Shown: positions 33,905 to 45,900 of the stretch, piece after piece | Position numbering within the stretch: position 1 is the stretch's first letter | Layout: every line of letters begins with the position of its first letter | Assembly: GCF_003672135.1 (NCBI RefSeq) | Contig: NC_039508.1 | Location: 2,294,001 to 2,358,000, forward strand | Length of the DNA: 64,000 nt | DNA from: Ooceraea biroi | Lineage: Eukaryota > Arthropoda > Insecta > Hymenoptera > Formicidae | Direction: 5' to 3' | Position numbers and translations under genes: made by a program | Notes under the pieces: model-generated | What the model was told of the DNA's origin: nothing | Database searches by the model: none | The model's input: the letters and a program-made list of their open reading frames with translations, nothing else

Positions 33905-36900
33905 TTAAAACTGGCGGGCAACCTGGCTCAGTCCTCCGGCAGCGGTGGCGGCGGTGGCGGCGGTGGCGGGCGAACCGGAGGTAGTGGTAGCGCCGGAACT
34001 GCCGGTGGCGGCGGCGGCGGCGGCGGTGGCGCGGCTTCGAGGAGCACGGGGGCGGCCAGGGCCGCTGCCGAACCTGGAATTGTTAACGGCGCCGCGGACG
34101 AGGCCGCCGGACCCGCTGGTGGACATTTAATCGAATGGGAAGAGACTGATCGCTTCTCCTTCGATGATTCCGATCGCTTCGAGGAGGACTCCCTGTGCAG
34201 CTTCAGCAGCGAGCCTGAATCGTTGTGCAACAATTGGCGAGGATGGAAACGCATCACGGCGACCTTCGGCCTCTCCAAGAAGTACTGCGAAGGTAAGCGA
34301 ATGCTTTTTCTTTCCTGTAGTTTCTTCCCAGTCGGAGTAGTTGCCTCGATTGGCACCCTTCAGTGATTCAGCCTTCGGCTGATTGCTGCGAGGCAAATGG
34401 ATTGCGCTTGAGATGCATTGAATATTATTATGTTTGTATGTACATCGATAATGATCATGTGAAGAAAAGGATATAGCAACTTTTCAAAAATTATGATTCA
34501 CCGAGGTGGTGACTCATTCAGAATCGTGTAAAAGTTTCTCTTTGTCGGATAAAGCTGCGTTACGGTAATCGTCTCGAGTGAGAAATTAGAATATCATTAC
34601 ATAGAAACGCAATGTAAAGGAACGGAGCTATCGCCCTGTTATGAAAATCGTCTCGAAAGTCCTTAAGGGCTTGTCAAGTGGGATGGGAATGAAGCGCTCG
34701 AAGCGAATTCCTCAATGCAAACAAACTACTTAATAGCTATTGTTACGAGCTTAACGGTGAGCTCTGTCTCAGCGTGCGCTCGCGGGGAAACTTTAGTCGT
34801 GACGAAGAGACGTTCTTGAGTATTCGCCTCGCGGTACAATTTCCTCGTGTCGGCCGGAAGTCTCGGGAAAGTCGGATAAAACAGTCGTGGGGAAGGTACG
34901 GGAAGTACGTCCGTTGTCTTTCGTCGAAATGCATGATTCAAGTCGGTGCAAATATAACAGATGACGCGCTTCCCAACTCGTGCTCCGTTTTAAGCCGTTT
35001 CTCATCATCATAATTTTGCTACTTGAGATCTGTAAGGTCTGATGCAGTCGAATGTGATACGAATAATATCATAATATTATTATTAATTTAATAGAATCTC
35101 GCTTTTTCTTAAGAGATAGAATCGAAGAGAAAATTCACTCTGCAAATTGCATGAAGAATTTAAGCCAAGTCGGACAGGGGGTGTCCAAGTTTAAAGGCAT
35201 CGAGCGCGAGGTAGACGGACGCTAACGATGACCGCAAATTCGATCGTCGACAAACTTCGTCTTCGAATTCTCATCTCGCCCGCAGAACCGCTCCGCGTGA
35301 TACGTGTGTTGTGTCCCACCGCCGACAAATAGAACCCTGCCGCCTTGAAAGGGTGGACCGAGAGGGTGTCGGCACACACAGCGTGGCGCTCTCCTGGCGT
35401 TTGGTATCGCTCGCTATTTAATCACTCCAGAGTCACATGACGATACTGCCGTCGGTGAAAAGGCGGGGTGCACCAACACGAATCCAACGACTTCGTCTTT
35501 GCGCTCATTACGTGCTTGAGAGTTTGTTGGAACGAACGGGTTCGCTCGCCTCGGCGCACCAAGGTTTTGCTGAGGGGAATAGAGGCGACAAATTCGCATA
35601 TAAATAGCACTGAATTTTCCGACAGACGCGAACTTGTTCGGCGACGACGCAGGTTCCAGCTTAATAGAAGTTAATTGCGCGCGTACTAGCATTGGCCATT
35701 CAACGCCGTTGCAGAAGTGTAGGGAACGATGCTGTTACTGGTCACAATGCTCACCTAGCTGACTGCAGCTTTGTGAGACGAGAAAACCAAAACGGACATT
35801 TATCATCAAGTCAATTGGTCATTTGGTCAGTCGTTGTTTTCTGAAGGAACAGCTGTTTTACTTGACTTCTACTTCGTTTGAATTGGAACTGACGGTCTGT
35901 TTCTTACACATTGATGTTGAAAAATATTTTATCGCATTGAGATATGGGACTTGAGATAAGTACACGGCAAGCGGATACCGTCGTGTCCACGTGAACGCTT
36001 GTACGAATTAAATAAAAATGAGCAAAAGATTGCATCGGCCGGGAATCGAACCCGGGCCGCCCGCGTGGCAGGCGAGCATTCTACCACTTACGAGAGGGTA
36101 AGCATCGGTGTAAATTATTCTGACAAATTTTTCAGATCAATGACAATAAGGGAGTCAAACATAAAGCTGATAGAAATTTGCAAAATGTGCAAATACGAAA
36201 ATTAATATTTTTATGCATCACGTGGAACGAACGTTCGCAGCAAAACTTTTGCTTTGTTCGTGCAAAGCGTGAGAAAACTTTTTTCTCGCATTTGCATCGT
36301 GCGCATTATTCAAGATGTATTTTGAACAAGGTACAGCAGAGTTAAACAGAGAATGAGACAATAACGAATCGTCTCTGCTCGTTCTGTCGACGACTCTGGT
36401 TCAGGGTCAGTTCATCGCACTCTGTAGTCCAAGTATAACGAAGGGAACGAGTTGGGGCACAACGCAGCCTAGACTTATGACTTTCGGCATTAGTCTTTAC
36501 GACCATCCTCGATAAGTATTGGGTCGTCCGGGAAGTTCGTGCCGATTTTGAAGGAAAATTCAAAGGCAACATTTTTTTATGTCGATAAATATTTATTGAC
36601 TTATGTATGCACCGTTTTGTTTCACAACCTTTGTCCATCTTTCACGCAACTGGAAGATTCCATTCTCCCAGAACTTCTTAGGTTTCTCGGCGAAAAACTC
36701 CTCAAGGTGGTTTTTTATGTCGATCAAAGAGTTGAAGTTCTTGCCGCTAAGAGAATTTTGCAAAGACCTAAATAAGTGAAAGTCTGAAGGTGCAATGTCT
36801 GGTGAATACGGTGGGTGAGGTAGCACATCCCAGCCAAACTCCAACAATTTTTGTCGGGTAGTCGAAGAAACATGAGGTCTGGCATTGTCCTGATGGAACA

Positions 36901-39900
36901 CGAAGCCCTTCCTATTAGCTAATTCTGGACGTTTTTCCTGAATCGCTGTCTAATTCGTCCAGTTGCGAGCAGTACTTATCTGCATTTATCGTTTGGTTGT
37001 GTGGTAGGAGCTCATAATATAGGATTCCTTTCCAATCCCACCAGACACAGAGCATGACTTTTTTTGGATGAAGGTCAGCTTTCGGAACGGTTAATGCTGG
37101 TTCATTTCGCTTACCCCAGGATCTTTTTCGTTCTACATTGTTGTAAATGATCCATTTTTCGTCACCCGTCACTAATTGCTTCAAAAATGGTACGTTTTCG
37201 TTGCGCTTGTACAGCGAGTCGCAGATGGAAATGCGATCCATTAAATTTTTTTCGGCCAAATTATGCGGAACCCATACATCATAGCGACTTACGTAACCAA
37301 GCTTCACTACATGATCGTGGACAGTGGTTTTCGATATTTTCAGTATCTCTGCTAATTCACGTGTCGTGTAGCGCGGGTTATTCTCGATCAGTGTCTTGAT
37401 TTGGTCATCATCAGTAGTAGAGGGTCTGCCCGAGCGTTCTTGGTCTTTAAGGTTATAATCACCAGCTCTAAACTTAGCGAACCACTTACGTACGGTTCTT
37501 TCAGCTAAAGCGCCTTCTCCGTAAACAGAACATATCGAATTTGTTGCTTGTGAGGCATTTTTGCCTTTCCGGTAATAGAAAAGCATCAAGTGTCTAAAAT
37601 GTTCTTTGTTTTCTTCCATCTTCAAAAGAGTACAAAACTGACACGAATCAATTTATCTGAAACAACTTTTTTCCTAAAGATGCGTTGAAATGTCACCTTT
37701 AAGCATATGTATATAAATCGTATGTTTTCAATAACATTGATATATTCAGACATGTTCCAACGCCATCTATTAAAAATCGGCACGAACTTTCCGGACGACC
37801 CAATATTATATCTTACGGCACATGTCTCCATTTCGTACGATTAAACCGATAATGAAAAGAAAATGAAGGTCTGTGCAAGACGACGCTTCTTTGAGAATTC
37901 AACGGCTCATTGGCGTTACCTTGTGTTTTGGCAACACTTAGGAAGGGATAACAAGCAGAAAGACTGCTCGTGCCGTGAAACAACAGCCGCAATGCACACC
38001 GCGCACGGTTTGTAAGCCGAATACGCAGAAAAGCGCAACGAGATAGGGCAGGTAGTCGACTCTGACATCCGGTTTGCCGTGGAACGGAGTCAATGCACCT
38101 GGCTCGCAGCATCGGACCCCGATCCCCGAGAGCCGTCCTCTCCTTCTCTCTCCCTCTTTTTCTTACGCAAGCTACGCGATCGCTCGGTCTTCCTCCTTAC
38201 CTTTCTGTTTTTCTTTTTATCGGGACCTATATCGAGAAAAACCTTCCTAGATGAGGGATAAATGGCCGGCGATCAAACCATTCGAGAGCTACATTATGTG
38301 CGTACACGATCCCGAGTCGAAATTTTGCGCCTACTTTAATGCTTTTAGCAGTCGTACGAACCTACTTTTAGGAAAATAGAACCTAGAACTCTTACATTGA
38401 AACTCAAACTCCTACAAACAGATGTTAAGACGCTATTTTGACCCTGCAACAGTCGGCTGTAATCTCGATCGTAACCTGCTTTGACGCTCTAGCGGCAAAA
38501 AAGGAAATTTCGGACATATTTTAGTGTTAAAGTAGTAGCTAAATAGACGCTGAATAACGCCTCAAATGAAGAATTCGAGGTTCAATGTAGAACTAAAATT
38601 TCGGCTCGGGATCTCTTAGAAAGATACTTTTTCCAAATATCCGATTTTCTTGACGACGATCGTTGTCGCCGTCTCTGATCTGCAAAATCGTACGTGGACA
38701 CGCTCCATCTCTCAGGTATATCTCGTTGCAAGCGATTTAACGCAGTTACTTGCGCGTACGCTACGAATGCGAAAGTGAACGCGCTTTCACCGTGATACGA
38801 CCGGAAAAACGCGATCGCGAGAGGATTGAGGATCGTAATACGACGATGCAGCGTACGGTGAGTGCAGCAGCTTCGGACGACAAGGTCGCCGTTACCAGAC
38901 CTCGTAATCATCGATCAAGATCGAGAGGGATCGCCGGAGGACGAGAAAGAGGAACGGGGCCGAGAAGGCAAGAGGGTATTACGAGTCGGTAGGGGCGGGT
39001 GAGTTGATGCACCGAAGAAAGAGGAGAGAAGGCGAGTCTCTCGGTGTCTCTTTGTGGGGTTCACGGCCGTCTCCTTTCAGGGGTCCGCAGGATCGATGCT
39101 GCCGAGAGACGACGAGATATTCATCGATGGGGGAACGGTCCTTTCGTTCCTCTCCATTCTTTTTTCCCTCCCCCCTTCCCCTCTTCTCTTTTTCACTTTC
39201 AGCCCGAGAGAAGATGAGCCACAATAACAAGCCGAAGGGGGAGAAAGGCGGATAATGATGACAGAAAGAACGATGACTGCGAGAGTCCTGTGACGATGTG
39301 CGGGTCGTCCACTTTTCGTTCTGCATCGTGCGTCCTGCTGCCGTCCTCGTCGAATCATTGCATCGGTATTTAACTGAGACTCGGCGTGTCCACGTCAGCC
39401 TCCTTCTTCCCTTCTTGCGCGTCTACGATTAATGCGCGCGATTTTTCTCCTTCAGCAATACGACGGCGCACCTTCCGCACCTTCGGTGGCAATAAAGCCG
39501 CGCGCACTCGCGTTACACCTTGCGTTACAGCCGCGATAAAGGAATCGCGGTTTGCTCGCCTCTCGCTGTCCCTGATCGCAAAAAACAGACCATGCGAACG
39601 CGTTTGTACGCGCCGTCATGTGCCCGCTCTCTTTGTCACCGGTTTAAGTGTAATGGAATGTATCGCTTCGACCGCCGAACGTCACAAGCGACGGCTTTGT
39701 AAAATCTTGTAGCGAGGAAATTATTGCAAGAATGTTACATGATTATGGTGGTTGATTGCGGTGGATTATAGCTACAGCTCGGATTGGAGCTGATATCCTC
39801 GATGTGGCATTATGATTAATTGAGATTAATGGAGACACGCGTGTTTTCGTCTCGTTCGGCCGCTGAAAATAGCGCAACCACGAAAAAAGGAGAACCGACG

Positions 39901-42900
39901 AAGGTCGAGGAGCGCAGCAGCTTCGCTCCTCTCGAATGCGATTCGCTTTGTTCGCGCTTCTTTATTGTCCTCACGGACGTAGATTACGGAAGACAAATGT
40001 CGACAATGCCGCCGCAACTGAACGCACGAATTCGCTTTGATTCATCGTCGGCGCGAATTGATTTACCGGTGAAAAATATTGAAAAATGTCTCCACCCCCT
40101 CACTTCCCATTTGCGCCCTCTCGCAAATGATTAAATGCCGCAATTCTTACGATGTTTTGCGCGCACGCGAGGGTAGTTGTATCGATCGGACACCCGCGGT
40201 GTCGCGTTAAAGCCACCTTCGCGCTCATACGTTTCGCTTGCAAAGCGCGTTTCTATTAAAGCCAATGCTAAATGCCGGAATTCTCTTGTAAATATTCTTT
40301 CCGTCACGTTACACATTGACATCTGAAACGGCCTCGTAATCTCTCGAAATATCGCCGCGACTCTTCCTGACTCACCGAACAAATCCCAGGCGATGTGGGA
40401 AATACGTGAGGGGTTGGTCCAGAAGAAAAATCTTACACTGAGAAAAAAATGTAATTGATCTTACGAAATGTTTTGTCACGGGCTGCCAACAAAATATATA
40501 CTTATTTCAACAAGTTATATATTGAAACAAATATGTAGTTCTTGGATTATGGATATGGATGTGTAATCACACATGTGAGAATTATAATCCAACAATTATA
40601 TATTTGATTCAATATATAACTTGTTGAAATAAGTATATATTTTGTTGGCAGCCCGTGACAAAACATTTCGTAAGATCAATTACATTTTTTTCTCAGCGTA
40701 GGATTAAGACTGAAAAGTTTTTTTCCCTTTTCTCTCTTCTCTGTGTGCATGGCACACCCTCCTAGACGCGGAAAATACGCACGGGGCGAGATCCATTCCG
40801 ACCTACAATAACAGTGGCAACGACCGGGGGTCGGCGGGGCGGATCAACGCCGTTCGATAAGATTATACCTGCGCGGCCAATGGTGATGGTGGTGGCAGCA
40901 GCAGGTGTAGATGCAGGTCGCGAACTGCGACGCAGGTCCGGTATAAATTTTAATCTCGCTAGAACGAGTCCACTGGCCTTCCAGGTGTTTCGTTCGTTGT
41001 CGAGAGCGCAGAATGCGCTTGACTGTAACACTAGCCAGAGAGACACCATCGCTTTATTGGATGCGTGTTGTTGCTCCTCTTCAACAAGCAATCTTGCGCT
41101 TCTCCTTCCCCAATTTTCACGAGTGTTTCATTTCTTCCAGCTCGTTCGATCATGGTAATTCGGATTTCTCGCGAGTCACCCTGCCTCCTACGTTTTCGAG
41201 CAGCTGCGCCTCTCTCGACTCTCTGAGTCGCTGCGTCGAAATTTTATGGTTCTGATGCGGGCCCGACTCTACGACGCCGGGGAGAGTCCAATCTGAAAGA
41301 ATTAATTTACGGCTTAATAAAAGGACGCTTGGCGAGAGCACGTGGGCCACGGCATAAATTATTGGATGAACGTTCAACGAGTCGCACGGTTACATGATGC
41401 CAGCTCGTGTTACATGATGAGAGCGGCAATGGTTTTCCTTCAATGTGTTTTCGCTCGAGAGCAACGCGCTGACCACGCGGCAATGATGTAAATTGATGAC
41501 ATCGTATAGAGTATCTTCGGCAAGGCCCGTCTTTATATTTCGTTGATTCGACTCGGTGAGTCGCCGTAAACAAGAGAGATCTGCGCGCGAGCAATTGCGA
41601 GAGCTGTTGAGATCGAGAGGAAACGGCCCATTCGGTCGAGTTGAAAAGGAATTTGATCGTGTCGGAACAATGCATTCTCCTGCCGCGGAACGATCCGCTA
41701 TCTATACGAGCGTGAAACCATTGTTTCATCGTTCTTCATGGATTCGTGATAAGCAGCGTGTGACGAGAACGCGAGAGAACTGTGTGCATGCCTGTGGTTG
41801 TGCCAACGCGAATGGAAATCGGAGGAAACTCTTGCCTAAATCGCAGGTTGGACGTCGAACGAGATTCATCGACGAGAGTGCGACGCAAGATTGCTCGGGA
41901 AAGTTTCATCACTCGCGATGTTACGATCAGTCACCGGTGCGTCGCTTGATGAGAAAAACAAGCAATTCATTTCTCTCATTTCTCGTCGTATTATTGGCAA
42001 TCCGTTAATCCGCGGGTACTTATTGGCGAAGAATTCTCACCGTCTTCCGTTGCCGTTCCGTTGGATTCGCGCGGATGAATTTGCGATAAATTGACCAGAT
42101 TTGACGGGGGGCGGAGGAAACGAACTGGATCCCATTTGGAGCGGAGCTCGTTGAACGATGCCTGGTCCCATCCCGTGACGTTCCTTTTCTCCCGCGATTT
42201 TTATCACCATTATCGCGCGATCGTTCAAGTAAACCGCCGGCAAGCTTTCGCTCTTGCCGCTCTTATCGGCGCGCGATCGGATCTTAAATTCGCGATATAG
42301 AAGGAAATTCAGATACGCGAGCAAAAATTCAGTCGCGCCTCGTTTAACCCGTAAATTTGATTTAACCGGAATATAGCCTATCTCTACTTATCTATTTATT
42401 TTTTTTAATCAGCAATAAAAGAGCAGGCAATCTCTCGCGCCTGTACCCGAGTCGAAATTTTGCGCCTACTTTAATGCTTTTAGCAGTCGTACGAACCTAC
42501 TTTTAGGAAAATAGAACCTAGAACTCTTACATTGAAACTCAAACTCCTACAAACAGATGTTAAGATGCTATTTTGACCCTGCAACAATCGGCTGTAATCT
42601 CGATCGTAACCTGCTTTGACGCTCTAGCGGCAAAAAAGGAAATTTCGGACATATTTAGTGTTAAAGTAGTAGCTAAATAGACGCTGAATAACCCCGAGTC
42701 GAAATTTTGCGCCTACTTTAATGCTTTTAGCAGTCGTACGAACCTACTTTTAGCAAAATGGAACCTAGAACTCTTACATTGAAACTCAAACTCCTACAAA
42801 CAGATGTTAAGATGCTATTTTGACCCTGCAACAGTCGGCTGTAATCTCGATCGTAACCTGCTTTGACGCTCTAGCGGCAAAAAAGGAAATTTCGGACATA

Positions 42901-45900
42901 TTTTAGTGTTAAAATAGTAGCTAAATAGACGCTGAATAACCCCGAGTCGAAATTTTGCGCCTACTTTAATGCTTTTAGCAGTCGTACGAACCTACTTTTA
43001 GGAAAATGGAACCTAGAACTCTTACATTGAAACTCAAACTCCTACAAACAGATGTTAAGACGCTATTTTGACCCTGCAACAGTCGGCTGTAATCTCGATC
43101 GTAACCTGCTTTGACGCTCTAGCGGCAAAAAAGGAAATTTCGGACATATTTAGTGTTAAAGTAGTAGCTAAATAGACGCTGAATAACCCCGAGTCGAAAT
43201 TTTGCGCCTACTTTAATGCTTTTAGCAGTCGTACGAACCTACTTTTAGCAAAATGGAACCTAGAACTCTTACATTGAAACTCAAACTCCTACAAACAGAT
43301 GTTAAGATGCTATTTTGACCCTGCAACAATCGGCTGTAATCTCGATCGTAACCTGCTTTGACGCTCTAGCGGCAAAAAAGGAAATTTCGGACATATTTAG
43401 TGTTAAAGTAGTAGCTAAATAGACGCTGAATAACCCCGAGTCAAAATTTTGCGCCTACTTTAATGCTTTTAGCAGTCGTACGAACCTACTTTTAGCAAAA
43501 TGGAACCTAGAACTCTTACATTGAAACTCAAACTCCTACAAACAGATGTTAAGATGCTATTTTGACCCTGCAACAGTCGGCTGTAATCTCGATCGTAACC
43601 TGCTTTGACGCTCTAGCGGCAAAAAAGGAAATTTCGGACATATTTTAGTGTTAAAGTAGTAGCTAAATAGACGCTGAATAACCCCGAGTCGAAATTTTGC
43701 GCCTACTTTAATGCTTTTAGCAGTCGTACGAACCTACTTTTAGGAAAATGGAACCTAGAACTCTTACATTGAAACTCAAACTCCTACAAACAGATGTTAA
43801 GACGCTATTTTGACCCTGCAACAGTCGGCTGTAATCTCGATCGTAACCTGCTTTGACGCTCTAGCGGCAAAAAAGGAAATTTCGGACATATTTTAGTGTT
43901 AAAGTAGTAGCTAAATAGACGCTGAATAACCCCGAGTCGAAATTTTGCGCCTACTTTAATGCTTTTAGCAGTCGTACGAACCTACTTTTAGCAAAATGGA
44001 ACCTAGAACTCTTACATTGAAACTCAAACTCCTACAAACAGATGTTAAGACGCTATTTTGACCCTGCAACAGTCGGCTGTAATCTCGATCGTAACCTGCT
44101 TTGACGCTCTAGCGGCAAAAAAGGAAATTTCGGACATATTTTTGTGTTAAAGTATATTGGGTCGTCCGGAAAGTTCGTGCCGATTTTGAAGGAAAATTCA
44201 AAAGCAATATTTTTTTATGTCGATAAATATTTATTGACTTATGTATGCACCGTTTTGTTTCACAACCTTTGTCCATCTTTCACGCAACTGGAAGATTCCA
44301 TTCTCCCAGAACTTCTTAGGTTTCTCGGCGAAAAACTCCTCAAGGTGGTTTTTTATGTCGATCAAAGAGTTGAAGTTCTTGTCGCTAAGAGAATTTTGCA
44401 AAGACCTAAATAAGTGAAAGTTTGAAGGTGCAATGTCTGGTGAATACGGTGGGTGAGGTAGCACATCCCAGCCAAACTCCAACAATTTTTGTCGGGTAGT
44501 CAAAGAAACATGAGGTCTGGCATTGTCCTAATGGAACACGACGCCCTTCCTATTAGCTAATTCTGGACGTTTTTCCTGAATCGCTGTCTTTAATTCGTCC
44601 AGTTGCGAGCAGTACTTATCTGCATTTATCGTTTGGTTGTGTGGTAGGAGCTCATAATATAGGATTCCTTTCCAATCCCACCAGACACAGAGCATGACTT
44701 TTTTTGGACGAAGGCCGGCTTTCGGAGTGGTTAATGCTGGTTCATTTCGCTTACCCCAGGATCTTTTTCGTTCTACATTGTTGTAAATGATCCATTTTTC
44801 GTCACCCGTCACTAATTGCTTCAAAAATGGTACGTTTTCGTTGCGCTTGTACAGCGAGTCGCAGATGGAAATGCGATCCATTAAATTTTTTCGGCCAAAT
44901 TATGCGGAACCCATACATCATAGCGACTTACGTAACCAAGCTTCAACTACATGATCGTGGACAGTGGTTTTCGATATTTTCAGTATCTCTGCTAATTCAC
45001 GTGTCGTGTAGCGCGGGTTATTCTCGATCAGTGTCTTGATTTGGTCATCATCAGTAGTAGAGGGTCTGCCCGAGCGTTCTTGGTCTTTAAGGTTAAAACC
45101 ACCAGCTCTAAACTTAGCGAACCACTTACGTACGGTTCTTTCAGCTAAAGCGCCTTCTCCGTAAACAGAACATATCGAATTTGTTGCTTGTGAGGCATTT
45201 TTGCCTTTCCGGTAATAAAAAAGCATCAAGTGTCTAAAATGTTCTTTGTTTTCTTCCATCTTCAAAAGAGTACAAAACTGACACGAATCAATTTATCTGA
45301 AACAACTTTTTTCCTAAAGATGCGTTGAAATGTCACCTTTAAGCATATGTATATAAATCGTATGTTTTCAATAACATTGATATATTCAGACATGTTCCAA
45401 CGCCATCTATTAAAAATTGGCACGAACTTTCCGGACGACCCAATAGTAGCTAAATAGACGCTGAATAACGCCTCAAATGAAGAATTCGAGGTTCAATGTA
45501 GAACTAAAATTTCGACTCGGGTATGCGCACTTATATACGCACCTGCCGCCTGTCGCATGTGCGTTTTATGCAGCAAGTTAATAAGGTCGCACAATACGAT
45601 TGGCAGCAAGTGGATAACGACCCCTGGAAATGATTCTCCCGTAGATTCGCGTATGTTTAGTCGTGCAGAATATCTGGCGAAATATACGCCACGTTGCTAT
45701 CGCGAGGGTACTGGCAGATTGATGGACCGTGCGTCAGGTGCGTCGTACGATTTCTCGCGTTTATACGAGAAAATCGATGCGCTTATCCGATGCGCGAGTC
45801 CGATTCATTTGAGAAAGCGGTCCCGCCGAAGGGAAGTGATCGCTCGCGTAACCGCGCGGCAGCCCGGATTTATGAACGCCGTTCCGAAAGTTCAGTCGCT

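Noticed and set aside
41307..42008. Overlapping 140- and 150-codon ORFs on opposite strands in the ZSWIM8 intron
   Set aside because: No homology, no splice context, opposite-strand overlap in moderately GC-rich DNA.
42446..45521. Possible CRISPR-like array
   Set aside because: Units are 247 bp and contiguous with no variable spacers, and the genome is eukaryotic. The array derives from a MITE.
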